A stretch of 64,000 nucleotides of DNA from ZC4RG35 sp040878345 (GCA_040878345.1 JBBDML010000027.1:1-64000), one strand, 5' to 3'; shown: positions 49,098 through 58,043, numbered from the stretch's first letter. Program-made: numbers and translations. Notes: generated from the sequence alone by a model not told the origin.

Positions 49098-50150
49098 TTG
49101 GGGGGCACGCAAGCATTGAAACACCGAGTCCTTGTCACCGGTCACAATGGCTACATCGGGTCCATCCTCACAGGTGTGCTCGAAGCAGCGGGTCACGATG
49201 TGGTCGGCTGTGACAGCTACCTGTTCGAGGAGTGCATCTTCAATGGCGAAGGGGCCCATGTCCCGAGTCTGCGCAAAGACGTCAGAGATCTGACCAAAGA
49301 CGACCTGGAGGGCTTCGACTCGATTTGTCACCTTGCCGGCGTCAGCAACGATCCCATGGGCGACCTCAGCCCGGAGATCACGTATGAGGTCAATCACATC
49401 GCCACGGTCCACCTGGCGAAACTGGCGGTCGAGGTCGGGATCGAGCGCTTTCTCTTCGCGTCGTCCTGCAGCATCTACGGCGCCAGTATGGGCGGTTGGG
49501 TGGATGAGGAGTCACCCATCAAGCCGGTGACGCATTATGGGTGGTCCAAGGTAAAGGTGGAGGAGGACGTCGGCGCCATGGCGAGCGATGAGTTCAGCCC
49601 GGTCTTCTTGAGGAATGCCACGGCCTACGGCGTCTCACCCCGGTTGCGAACGGACCTCGTTGTCAACAACCTGGTCGGTTATGCGGTGACTCAAGGCCGG
49701 GTCTACCTCAAGTCTGATGGCACCCCCTGGCGGCCGCTGATCCATGTGCAAGACATCTCTCGGGCATTCCTCGCGGTACTGGAGGCACCCCGTGAGCGGG
49801 TGCACAATCAGAGGTTCAACGTGGGATCGTCAAGCCAGAACTATCGAATCAGCGAGGTCGCCGCCATCGTCGAGAAGACCGTGCCAAGGTCGGTGGTGGA
49901 GATGGCGGGCACCGCCGGCCCTGACATCCGCGACTATCGCGTGGACTGCTCGAAGATCGAGGAGATGGTGCCGGCCTTCTCAACCCGGTGGACGGTGGAG
50001 GCGGGCGCAGCTGAGCTTGCCCACGCCTTTGCCGAGGTCGGCCTCGACGAGTCGGACTTCCTTGGTTCGCTAGTGCGACTGGAGCACATCAAGCGCCTAC
50101 TGGCGGAGGGACGTATCGGGCCCGATCTGCGGGTCCAGATCGATGGTTGA
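49098..50150 (+). CDS. NAD-dependent epimerase/dehydratase (extended SDR)
   Basis: The 350-residue protein has the extended SDR site HRVLVTGHNGYIGSILTGVL, FASSCSIYGAS and the active-site Tyr-x3-Lys in HYGWSKVKVEED, then RNATAYGVSPRLRTDLVVNN and RPLIHVQDISRAF. It modifies a nucleotide-linked sugar. TTG start at 49098 has GGGAGGGG upstream. The last 8 nt overlap the methyltransferase gene. Confidence 0.87.
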   Translation: MGGTQALKHRVLVTGHNGYIGSILTGVLEAAGHDVVGCDSYLFEECIFNGEGAHVPSLRKDVRDLTKDDLEGFDSICHLAGVSNDPMGDLSPEITYEVNHIATVHLAKLAVEVGIERFLFASSCSIYGASMGGWVDEESPIKPVTHYGWSKVKVEEDVGAMASDEFSPVFLRNATAYGVSPRLRTDLVVNNLVGYAVTQGRVYLKSDGTPWRPLIHVQDISRAFLAVLEAPRERVHNQRFNVGSSSQNYRISEVAAIVEKTVPRSVVEMAGTAGPDIRDYRVDCSKIEEMVPAFSTRWTVEAGAAELAHAFAEVGLDESDFLGSLVRLEHIKRLLAEGRIGPDLRVQIDG

Positions 50151-51378
50151 CGCCCAGGCCACCTTCCGCCAACGCATGTCGGCAGCCACGGGGGCCGCTC
50201 TTGCCGAGGAGGCTGAGCGATTGTTTTGTAACGCCTGTGGGTCCTCGGGCCTCGTAGCGTTCTATGAGGTGGTGGACGTCCCTACCCAAACCTGTCTCTT
50301 ACTGGACGATCGATCCGAGGCCGCGAGCTACCCGTTGGGTGACGTGTTGCTCGCCCTCTGTGAGAGATGTGGCTTCATCCAGAACGTGAGGTATGACCCA
50401 GATCTGATCGACTATTCGATGCCCACAGAGGAGAGTCAGGCCTTCAGCCCTAGATTCGCCAAGTTTGCTGGGTGGCTCGCCGACGAGATGGTCGAGAGAT
50501 ATCGACTCGAGGGACGAACTGTTCTCGAAGTCGGTTGTGGGAAGGGCGACTTCCTGACCCTCCTCGGTTCCAAGGGGATAGGTCACGGTCTGGGAATCGA
50601 TCCCGGTTTCCTGCCCGAAAGGGTCAAGGTGGCTGCCGGCGAGGTCGAATTCCGGAGGGAGTGGTACGGGCCCGAAACCCTCTCGATGACCGCCGATCTG
50701 GTGATAACGCGTCATTTCATGGAGCACATGCCCAATGTGGGCGAGTTCTTCTCCTGGCTGCGCCAGTCGGTGTCCGCAACCCCAGGGGCCTCGCTCTTCA
50801 CCGAGGTCCCAGATGTCGGCCGCATCCTCCGGGAGGGCGCGTTCTGGGACGTCTTCTACGAGCATTGCTCTTACTTCACCCTCGGTTCCCTGGCCAGGGC
50901 ATTGCGCACCTCAGGTTTCAAGGTCAACTGGCTGCAACTCGGATTCGAAGATCAATACCTGCTGGCCGGTGCCACGGTGGGAGGGGGCCAGGAGTCTGTC
51001 CACCACGGGGAGGAGTCCGCGCCCCAGATCGCCATGATGGTGGAGAGCTTCGCCTCGAACGCTGCAGATAGCCTCAGCCGTTGGCGACGGAGAATCGATG
51101 CAGTCACGGACCAAGGCGGCAGGATCGCGCTCTGGGGCGGAGCGTCGAAAACAGTCTCCTTCATCTCGGCTCTCGGCTTGACCGATGTGACCGTGGTCGA
51201 CATCAACCCATACAAACAAGGCAAATGGCTCCCGGGGATCGCCATCGAAGTGCAGGAGCCGGCGGTCCTATTGAAGTCTCGCCCCGATCTGGTGGTGCCG
51301 ATGAATCCCATCTACACCGACGAGATCAAGACCGACCTGGCGACGATGGGCCTCGAACCCATGGTCGTACCGGTCTAG
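50143..51378 (+). CDS. Sugar C-methyltransferase (three-domain, zinc-ribbon type)
   Basis: The 411-residue protein begins with a Cys pair region (FCNACGSSG ... CERCGF) typical of the putative zinc-binding domain of NDP-hexose C-methyltransferases. A SAM domain (TVLEVGCGKGDFLTLLGSKG, DLVITRHFMEHM) follows, and then a C-terminal domain with IALWGGASKTVSFI. Members add a methyl branch at C3 or C5 of keto-sugars. Its TAG stop is part of the left end of the CTAG element at 51375. Confidence 0.85.
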   Translation: MVDAQATFRQRMSAATGAALAEEAERLFCNACGSSGLVAFYEVVDVPTQTCLLLDDRSEAASYPLGDVLLALCERCGFIQNVRYDPDLIDYSMPTEESQAFSPRFAKFAGWLADEMVERYRLEGRTVLEVGCGKGDFLTLLGSKGIGHGLGIDPGFLPERVKVAAGEVEFRREWYGPETLSMTADLVITRHFMEHMPNVGEFFSWLRQSVSATPGASLFTEVPDVGRILREGAFWDVFYEHCSYFTLGSLARALRTSGFKVNWLQLGFEDQYLLAGATVGGGQESVHHGEESAPQIAMMVESFASNAADSLSRWRRRIDAVTDQGGRIALWGGASKTVSFISALGLTDVTVVDINPYKQGKWLPGIAIEVQEPAVLLKSRPDLVVPMNPIYTDEIKTDLATMGLEPMVVPV

Positions 51379-51539
51379 TGGCCCGTCGCCCAAATAGCTA
51401 CACGGTCTCTTCGGCCTCGACACCGCTGAGCTGCGTCGTCGTCCTCAAGGCACCTACGGGTGCGTCTTCGATCTGCGTCCGCCAGCGACCCCGGATGGCT
51501 CGGCGACACCGCGGCATCAATTGAACGACAGACCACTAG
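51375..51539. repeat. CTAG-bounded inverted-repeat element, long form
   Basis: The left end is CTAGTGGCCCGTCGCCCAAA then TAGCTA. The right end reads inverted as CTAGTGGTCTGTCGTTCAAT then TGATGC. Both ends recur in the 53-bp element at 55720-55772, in opposite orientation and without the roughly 110-bp interior. Each terminal CTAG provides the stop codon of a flanking convergent gene: TAG of the methyltransferase on the + strand and TAG of the GT2 gene on the - strand. The interior has no complete ORF. It looks like a MITE with a deletion derivative elsewhere. Confidence 0.7.
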
Positions 51540-52477
51540 TAACGATAGAGGCGATCGATCAGGGGGCGTAGAGGTATCGCCGCGTCGTACAGGAGCTTCA
51601 AGTGATGTTGGTTGGTGGTACCCCAACGCGCCAGGAGGAGGTAGGCCCGTCGCCTGTCGGCAGTGCCCAAAGGGCTTCGGCGGATGGCTTCGGCGAGTTT
51701 GCGCATCATCCGCCAGTAGGGGAACTTGAAAGTACCCATCATGCCTGGGTCCCACCATGCCATCGAAGCGTGGCCTCTCCCGGCCGAGTAGGTCGAGCGC
51801 AAAGGGTGATCCCGGTGCAGGTAGAGCGGCTCGGGCACTTCCCCGAACCGCCCGTGCATGAGCAGCTCGGCCAGCCAAATCCTGTCCGCCGACGGAACGG
51901 AGGCCATCAGACCGGTCTTGACGACAATGTCGGAGCGCATGACACCGAACAGCGCCAGGGGCTCACGCTCGAACTGCAATGCTTCCCAGATGCGGGTGGC
52001 CGGGTCGGTGGACTCATATCGAGGAGCCGAGGGCAGCTTCCGAATGACGGCCCCCGACTCGTCGATATCCACTGTCAACGGGTAGGCCGAGACGATCTCG
52101 GTATCATTTGTCAGCACATCGACACAAAGCTCCAGAAAGCGCGGATGGCAGATGTCGTCATGATTGGCGATCTTGAAGAACTCGCCTCGGCTCAATTGGA
52201 AGACCCGTGTGAAGTTGGGCCCGCCACCGAGATTCTTACGGTTGCGCAGGTAACGGATCCGTTTGTCCATGGCGGCATAAGAAAGACAGATCTCTTGTGT
52301 CTCATCTGTCGACGCGTTGTCACATATGACGAGCTCGAAATCCTCGAAAGTCTGACCCAGGACCGACTCGATCGCCTCGGCGACGAAGTTGGCGCCGTTG
52401 TATACCGGCATCCCCACTCCCACCCGAGGGCCAGACCGCGGTGTTCCCTTCTCCATCGGGCCGGTCAAATCACCCAT
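51536..52477 (-). CDS. Family 2 glycosyltransferase
   Basis: From the ATG at 52477 the protein has 313 residues with RVGVGMPVYNGANFVAEAIE, VICDNASTDETQEIC, and KIANHDDICHPRFLE as the donor-binding Asp-Asp motif. It is a soluble cytoplasmic GT-A enzyme. The start overlaps the flippase stop by 8 nt and has GGGGAG upstream; ATG 52456 is a shorter alternative. The frame upstream of 52477 lies in the flippase gene. Confidence 0.85.
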   Translation of the reverse strand: MGDLTGPMEKGTPRSGPRVGVGMPVYNGANFVAEAIESVLGQTFEDFELVICDNASTDETQEICLSYAAMDKRIRYLRNRKNLGGGPNFTRVFQLSRGEFFKIANHDDICHPRFLELCVDVLTNDTEIVSAYPLTVDIDESGAVIRKLPSAPRYESTDPATRIWEALQFEREPLALFGVMRSDIVVKTGLMASVPSADRIWLAELLMHGRFGEVPEPLYLHRDHPLRSTYSAGRGHASMAWWDPGMMGTFKFPYWRMMRKLAEAIRRSPLGTADRRRAYLLLARWGTTNQHHLKLLYDAAIPLRPLIDRLYRY

Positions 52478-53768
52478 CTCCCCGCGCTCGCGATTCCGGG
52501 CCCTGTGCCTCGGTGGGCCCGGGACTGCCTGCTTTGAAGAGCCGCCGGGCATAGAAGTCGAGGCCGATGCCCCGTGCCATGAATGCAATACCCCAAGCCA
52601 CTGGGAGCGTGAAGGCCTGCAACAGCGAAGCCGCCAGACCGGTGGCCACCTTGAGGATGCTCGCCACCATCTCGGTTCTCGCCAGTTCGCGCTGACGTCG
52701 GGCCCCCAGCAGCTCGTACCACCATGGGAGTGCGAAGTTGAAGATGATGGCGCCGGCGATTGTCACCGCAACGAGGCCTTTCACTGCGTATGCGTTGGGA
52801 AGAATGCTCGGAAGCGGGTTGAGTGTCCAGTCCAACCCGACGAGCGGCAGGTAGAGAAGCCCGCCAAGGCAGCTGAAGAGCCATAGGACCCGGCGAGGGG
52901 AGCGCGCCGCCTGTGGGTCGGGCCCCATTCCTGCCTGCACCGACCGGGGGCCGAGCACCGCGGCTAACCCCACGCCCAGGACGATGACCGGGCGGGCCAC
53001 GACCCGAGCCGCCTCCGCGTATCCAAGGACATCCGGGCCGAGGGCCGCCTTGGCGATGAGGACCAGGACGAAATCACTCCCGAAAGCCGCCAGGTTGGCC
53101 AGCAGCAGCCAGCGTCCCACCCGAGATAGCTCCACCCACTCGGGACGCTCGATCCCTCCTTGATAGGTCCGCATCAGAGGTGTCGTCAGCAACAAGGCCA
53201 CTATGCCTGAGAGGGCGTAGCCCGCGGCGATGGCCCCGAACGGGATCCAGGCGGGGTGGACCCGACCATCCAGCACCAGGATGAGGACGATCGTGGCCAC
53301 CATTTGGGCGGCGGCGGTGACGGCGGCGCGCCACGACGCGTGGGCGATGTGGAACATCTTCCGCCAGTGATCGAGCATCGGGGCGATGATGGTGACGGCC
53401 GCTCCTGTGACGGTCAGGGCGAGCGCCGCTTGCTGACCGATGTCGCCGTGGATGACGAGACTCGAGGCAAGGACCCCGACAGCCCCAAGAAGTGATAGCA
53501 GGAAGCCGCGTTGCATGCTGGAGCTGAGGATGTGGATCCGGCGCTGCCCGGCGTGGCCGACCGCCACCACTTCCGAAGGGGTGTAGACCATTTCGCTGGG
53601 GAGGGTCCGCGCCAGGTTCCATGCCGTGAACACCACGACGTAGGCTCCGAGAGTGGTGGCGTCGAAGACGCGGACTGCATAGAGCCCGGCGACGAAGGTG
53701 GCCACCGACGAGAAGGCGGAGTCTATTTGTCCTGCCGAGAGGCTCCTGAGAGTCGGCCGCACCACCAC
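52470..53768 (-). CDS. Polysaccharide flippase (Wzx/MATE-like)
   Basis: The 432-residue protein shows about twelve hydrophobic stretches, with AFSSVATFVAGLYAVRVFDA at the N-terminus and repeated charged cytoplasmic loops. This pattern fits MOP-family exporters of lipid-linked oligosaccharides. Sequence similarity in this family is weak, so the call relies on topology and context (GT2, Wzc-like and Wzy-like genes around it). It is divergent from the wzc-like gene across a 188-bp spacer. Confidence 0.8.
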   Translation of the reverse strand: MVVRPTLRSLSAGQIDSAFSSVATFVAGLYAVRVFDATTLGAYVVVFTAWNLARTLPSEMVYTPSEVVAVGHAGQRRIHILSSSMQRGFLLSLLGAVGVLASSLVIHGDIGQQAALALTVTGAAVTIIAPMLDHWRKMFHIAHASWRAAVTAAAQMVATIVLILVLDGRVHPAWIPFGAIAAGYALSGIVALLLTTPLMRTYQGGIERPEWVELSRVGRWLLLANLAAFGSDFVLVLIAKAALGPDVLGYAEAARVVARPVIVLGVGLAAVLGPRSVQAGMGPDPQAARSPRRVLWLFSCLGGLLYLPLVGLDWTLNPLPSILPNAYAVKGLVAVTIAGAIIFNFALPWWYELLGARRQRELARTEMVASILKVATGLAASLLQAFTLPVAWGIAFMARGIGLDFYARRLFKAGSPGPTEAQGPESRARGDG

Positions 53769-53956
53769 GACACGCTATCGCTGCCGGGGGGGGTTTCTCC
53801 ACTCAGACCTGCCGGTCTTCGAGGATCCCATCGTGACTTTGGTTCTGACGAAGGGGTCGGGTTTCTTTGGTGATTCCGGCCGGCGCTGGGTAATCTTCTC
53901 ATTGGGGTAGGTCCCATTACTTGGACTGGGCGTGACGGCTGGGTGGGAGACCGAGC

Positions 53957-55723
53957 GTGAACGAATCGTTTGAGCCAACATTGTTCGGCGCCGCTCGGGC
54001 GCATCGAGCCCTTGTGGCGATGTGCGCCCTGGCCGGCGTATTGATGGCGATCTTCCTCGGTCTCGCCATTCTGAACAAGCAGGTGGCCACTTCATCGATC
54101 CTCGTCGAGGATCCGCAGGGGTCAACGGTCTTTGAGCAATCCTCCACACGCGATCCGCAGCGCTACGTAGCGGATCAAGTGGCGATCATCGAATCGGCCG
54201 AGGTCGCCCGTGCCGCTGCCGAGGAGGTGGGGGAGCCGGTCGCCTCACTCTCCCTCAAGGATGTCCTCGGGTTGCGGCGGATCAGCTCCGACCCTGACAG
54301 CGGGCTCATCGAGGTCTCGGTCCTCGACCGGGACACAGACACGGTCATCGCCCTCAGCAACGCTTTGCTCGTGGCCTATCAGGATGTCAAGGACGACAGG
54401 ACTGAAACCGCCTTCGACAGGGCTATCGACGAGCTCGACTCGTCGATAGCAACAGTGGAGGCCGAGGTCTCAGATCTCGACGCCCAGATCCTCGAGAGCT
54501 CGACGGGTGTCGAGGTCGACCAGCAGCTCCAAGAAGCTATCCAGGAGTTGATCGAGTTGGTCAATGACGCCCCCAATCTTGCCCCTGAAGAGCTCGATAG
54601 GGCCCTGCAACAGCTCCAGATCCTTCAACTCATTCGGTCCGTCCAAGCGCAGGACCCGTTCCTCGCCACCTTGATCGAGCGTCGTACTCAGGCCCTCAAT
54701 CAGCGTGCCCAGCTGGTGCTGCGCAGGGATCAGGTGGGTGTCGACGCAGCCCTCGCAACCTCGGGAGTGATCCTCTTCTCTCCGGCCGAGACCGCCGAGC
54801 GATCGATGGGCTTTGGCCGTTTGGCAGCCATCGGTCTCCTTCTCGGTCTCGGGACCGGCGTTGGCTTGGCTTTCAATCGCTCGAAGCGAGCCAAGCGGTT
54901 CGAGCATCGATTCGAGCCGGAGTCCATCGTCGATGCCCCGCTCCTGGCCGAGGTCCCCAACTTCGTCGATGAGGAGTTGGAGTCCAGTCTTCCAGTCCGC
55001 GATGCGCCACTCTCCGCGGCGGCCGAGTCCTTCCGATTCGCCGGGGCTGCTCTCTCCGATCGCATCGAGCTCGGTGGGGTCGGGTCGGATCGCGGAGAGT
55101 CGGGGAATGACTGCCGAATCATCGCCATAACCTCGCCGTTGATAGGCGACGGCAAGACGGTGACGGCCGCCAACGTAGGGGCGGCCCTGGCCACCAAAGG
55201 CAAGCGGGTCCTCTTGATCGACGCAGACTTCGGGGATCAGTCATTGACCGGGCTGATCTCGGATTACAAGGGCTGGCATCCGGGTCTGACGGACATGGCC
55301 GAGGTGGGGGTCGCCTTGACCACGGCGATTCGCTCGGTTCATGTTCGGGATGGTCTGACGGTCGATTTGCTCTCACGGGGGAGCCAGTCCATCGCGGCGC
55401 CTGAGTTCTTCAGACGGGAGGCGGTGTCGACACTGTTCGGTGAGATCCGAGCCTCATATGACTTGATCCTGGTCGACGTCCCGCCAATGCTCCAGGTCGC
55501 CTATTCGGGAAGTGTGGTGCGGTTGTGCGACAGCGTCGTTCTCGTAGTCGCTCACGGTGGCGACCCGACTTCACTCGTGGAAGCCACCAACCGAGTCGGG
55601 TTGACCGGCAAGGAGATCACCGGGTACGTCTACAACAAGGCGCCGCTGCGCGAGGAGATGCTCATCCGGAGAGGCTCGATGAGAGACCCGCTCGGGCTCG
55701 GCCTGCGTCCGGACATCAGCTAG
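53957..55723 (+). CDS. Wzc/CpsCD-like chain-length regulator with BY-kinase-type ATPase domain
   Basis: The 588-residue protein has two membrane helices (about 18-39 and 285-306) enclosing an extracytoplasmic, coiled-coil-rich Wzz-like region. A cytoplasmic P-loop domain follows: Walker A in ITSPLIGDGKTVTAANVG near 391, Walker A' in VLLIDADFGD near 418 and Walker B in LILVDVPPM near 505. The tail after 550 lacks the tyrosine cluster of classical BY-kinases. It probably sets polymer length or organises export. The TAG stop is part of the CTAG element. Confidence 0.87.
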   Translation: MNESFEPTLFGAARAHRALVAMCALAGVLMAIFLGLAILNKQVATSSILVEDPQGSTVFEQSSTRDPQRYVADQVAIIESAEVARAAAEEVGEPVASLSLKDVLGLRRISSDPDSGLIEVSVLDRDTDTVIALSNALLVAYQDVKDDRTETAFDRAIDELDSSIATVEAEVSDLDAQILESSTGVEVDQQLQEAIQELIELVNDAPNLAPEELDRALQQLQILQLIRSVQAQDPFLATLIERRTQALNQRAQLVLRRDQVGVDAALATSGVILFSPAETAERSMGFGRLAAIGLLLGLGTGVGLAFNRSKRAKRFEHRFEPESIVDAPLLAEVPNFVDEELESSLPVRDAPLSAAAESFRFAGAALSDRIELGGVGSDRGESGNDCRIIAITSPLIGDGKTVTAANVGAALATKGKRVLLIDADFGDQSLTGLISDYKGWHPGLTDMAEVGVALTTAIRSVHVRDGLTVDLLSRGSQSIAAPEFFRREAVSTLFGEIRASYDLILVDVPPMLQVAYSGSVVRLCDSVVLVVAHGGDPTSLVEATNRVGLTGKEITGYVYNKAPLREEMLIRRGSMRDPLGLGLRPDIS

Positions 55724-55772
55724 TGGTCTGTCGCTCAATTGATGCGTAGCTATTTGGGCGACAGACCGCTAG
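55720..55772. repeat. CTAG-bounded inverted-repeat element, short form
   Basis: CTAGTGGTCTGTCGCTCAA and TTGGGCGACAGACCGCTAG form a 19-bp stem with one G-T and one A/C-type mismatch around a 15-bp loop. Its ends match those of the 51375-51539 element in reverse orientation. The left CTAG holds the stop of the wzc-like gene, and an internal TAG on the other strand ends the WecG-like gene. The hairpin could also act as a bidirectional terminator. Confidence 0.72.
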
Positions 55773-56562
55773 GGGGCCGGAACCTCCCCACGAGTCTCGA
55801 TGCGGTGGTCCGAATCCATCGCCCGATGAGGAGCGCCAGGAATGCGGGGTTGTTGTATGCGTACCGTCTCCACAGACGCCGCGGCTCCATCCCCAACCTG
55901 TAGAGCCACTCGAGCCCCCGTTGCCGCATCCATTCGGGGGCCATGGGCGTTGTCCCGGCCACCCAGTCGAAGGCGGCCCCCACACCCACCAGGGTGATGC
56001 CTGGCAGATGATCGCGCACTCTCGCCATCCACAGCTCCTGTTTCGGCATGCCCAGACCGACCCAGACGATGTCGGGGCTCGCCGCCCGGATACGGCCGGC
56101 GTGCTCGGCTAGCTCCGAGTCGGTGATCGTCTGGAAGGGGGGCGATTGGGCGCCGGCGACCTGGACACCCTGATAGTCGCGCTCGATCGAGGAGACCAGG
56201 CGACGGAGGACTGGCTCGGTGCTGCCGTAGAAATAATGGCGTGCCCCTTCCGTCCTTCCTTTGGCGAGAGCCCCTCTCATGACGTCGATACCCGTGACCC
56301 TCACCGCCGATTCGATCCCGCTCGCCCTCAATGCCCAAATCAGCGGGACCCCGTCGGCGGTGGCGATGTCGGCCTCCCGAACCGCGTTGGCCAGCTCCGG
56401 TCTTCGACGCGAGGTCATGATCGAGTGGACATTGGCGATCACCACCATCAGGCCGTCCAATTCCGGGTCGAGGAGACGATCGACGACTTCGTCGACCGTG
56501 GTGAGAGAGATGTCAGTCCCGAAGACGTCGTGTCGCCCTGGCAAGGGTCTCACCGCGCCCAC
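55750..56562 (-). CDS. WecG/TagA/CpsF-family glycosyltransferase (GT26)
   Basis: The 270-residue protein has VVIANVHSIMTSRRRPELA, IATADGVPLIWALR and the family motif IVWVGLGMPKQELWMARV followed by GVGAAFDWVAGTTPMAPEW. GT26 enzymes add the second sugar (ManNAc or ManNAcA types) to a lipid carrier. The last residues (PSGLSPK) are encoded by the CTAG element, so its natural C-terminus may have been rewritten by insertion. Two GTG codons are possible starts. Confidence 0.9.
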   Translation of the reverse strand: MGAVRPLPGRHDVFGTDISLTTVDEVVDRLLDPELDGLMVVIANVHSIMTSRRRPELANAVREADIATADGVPLIWALRASGIESAVRVTGIDVMRGALAKGRTEGARHYFYGSTEPVLRRLVSSIERDYQGVQVAGAQSPPFQTITDSELAEHAGRIRAASPDIVWVGLGMPKQELWMARVRDHLPGITLVGVGAAFDWVAGTTPMAPEWMRQRGLEWLYRLGMEPRRLWRRYAYNNPAFLALLIGRWIRTTASRLVGRFRPPSGLSPK

Positions 56563-56675
56563 CGGCCTCCCGGTTGGCTCGGTCGGCCAATGCTGTAGGG
56601 TTCCGCCCTCAGACCCCGACTCTGACCACCGACAGCAGCGGGCAGTTCCAATCGGTGGCGGGCTCGTTTCAGATC

Positions 56676-57959
56676 ATGCAAGAAAAAGCCCTCATGTCCG
56701 CGACTCTCGTGTCGATACACCAGAGAGACCCCCACTGCCCGGTCAATCTAACAGTGTCGAATCCTTCCCCCACCGTTCGTGTGCTCATGGGAGTCAGCGC
56801 TCTGTTGCTGGTTCTGATGACAGTCTCGCTTCACAGCCTGGTCGAAGTGATCGAGCCCACAGACGACCAGATCGCCTTCCTCGACGAGATCGTGATCGAG
56901 GAGCCTCAATTGCTCGTCAGCTCCGAGCCAGCCAGTCTTCTGGAGATGGTCTCGGGCGGGTCTACCGGCGTGGACCCCGCCCCACCTCCCGAGCCTCAGC
57001 AGGCCCCGACTCTCTTGGCCGTTGCTTACGAGGATCCTTCCCCGTCGACCTACGCCACCTCCTCTACCGAGCCTGCGTCCGATACCGATTCGTCATCGAC
57101 CGCTGACACCACCCAACCCAAGCCATCGTCGAGCACGAAGCCACCGGCTACGACTCAACCACCCAGCCCACCACCCCCTGGCACGGCCAGTGGCCCGGTG
57201 AGCATCTCCGGCGAGTCGAACGTGGTCATCGAGAACCTCTCGATATCAAACCCTGGGGGCGCATGCATCCGAGTTGTTGGCTCGTCAAACGTGACCATCC
57301 GCAACTCGACGATCGGCCCGTGTGGCGACTGGGCCGTCTTCGTCGACACCTCCTCTGGTGTGACCGTCCAGAACAACACCATCCGGACCGGCAGCAGCAA
57401 AGGCGGGGTCTATGGCCACTCGTCCAACGGCATCTCGGTCTTGGGCAACAAGATCTCCAACTCTGGCCGCAATCCCATCCAGTTCGACAAGGTGACCGGT
57501 TCGGGCAACAGGATCGAGGGGAACTCGGTCTCTGCCAGCCCATCCGAGGACATGATCAGCATCTACAAGTCAGGTGGGACCTCGGGCAGCTGGCTCAAGG
57601 TCACCGGGAACACTCTGAAGGACAACACCGGGCAGAGTCAGTCCGGCTCGGGAATCATGCTCGGGGACGCAGGCGGGCAGTACATCCTGGTGCAGGGCAA
57701 CAAGCTCACCAACCCGGGCCAGGCGGGGATTGGGGTAGCCGGCGGTTCGAACATACGAGTTTTGAACAACACGGTGTCATCGGCCCAGTTCTCCTGGTCG
57801 AACGTCGGCATATACGTTTGGAACCAGGCGGGCAGCTGCGGCAGTATCGAGGTCAGGGGCAATCAGGTCGACTGGCTCAATAAGAACGGCCAGTCGAACC
57901 CCGCCTGGGACGGCGGGGGATGCGGGAGTGTCGCCGGGTGGGGCGAGAACAGCTGGTAG
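56676..57959 (+). CDS. Membrane-anchored right-handed beta-helix protein
   Basis: From ATG 56676 the protein has 427 residues (421 from ATG 56694). One membrane segment (VLMGVSALLLVLMTVSLHSL) is followed by a Pro/Ser/Thr-rich linker of roughly 75 residues. A parallel beta-helix follows, with repeats such as NVVIENLSISNPGG, NVTIRNSTIGPCG and GVTVQNNTIRTGS, and NSGRNPIQFDKVTGSGNRIE. It looks like a surface protein or a polysaccharide lyase/epimerase-like fold. No catalytic residues were recognised. It is paralogous to the protein encoded at 58044. Confidence 0.75.
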   Translation: MQEKALMSATLVSIHQRDPHCPVNLTVSNPSPTVRVLMGVSALLLVLMTVSLHSLVEVIEPTDDQIAFLDEIVIEEPQLLVSSEPASLLEMVSGGSTGVDPAPPPEPQQAPTLLAVAYEDPSPSTYATSSTEPASDTDSSSTADTTQPKPSSSTKPPATTQPPSPPPPGTASGPVSISGESNVVIENLSISNPGGACIRVVGSSNVTIRNSTIGPCGDWAVFVDTSSGVTVQNNTIRTGSSKGGVYGHSSNGISVLGNKISNSGRNPIQFDKVTGSGNRIEGNSVSASPSEDMISIYKSGGTSGSWLKVTGNTLKDNTGQSQSGSGIMLGDAGGQYILVQGNKLTNPGQAGIGVAGGSNIRVLNNTVSSAQFSWSNVGIYVWNQAGSCGSIEVRGNQVDWLNKNGQSNPAWDGGGCGSVAGWGENSW

Positions 57960-57988
57960 ACGCCCCTGCCCCGACCGGAGCAGCCGGC

Positions 57989-58013
57989 GCACCTCGGGTA
58001 AGCCCCGAGGTGC
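57989..58013 (+). terminator. Hairpin between the two beta-helix genes
   Basis: GCACCTCGGG, loop TAAGC, CCCGAGGTGC form a perfect 10-bp stem 29 nt after the stop of the first beta-helix gene. There is no T-run, so termination may be weak. A possible promoter for the next gene follows 19 bp later. Confidence 0.6.
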
Positions 58014-58031
58014 ATTCCTGACCACCATCAG

Positions 58032-58037
58032 TAGCCT
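58032..58037 (+). promoter_or_regulatory. Putative leaderless -10 box (TAGCCT)
   Basis: TAGCCT fits TANNNT and is 6 bp before the ATG at 58044, with no Shine-Dalgarno sequence in between. It lies just after the hairpin that may end the upstream transcript, so the second beta-helix gene and the wzy-like gene may have their own promoter. Confidence 0.45.
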
Positions 58038-58043
58038 GACCGC

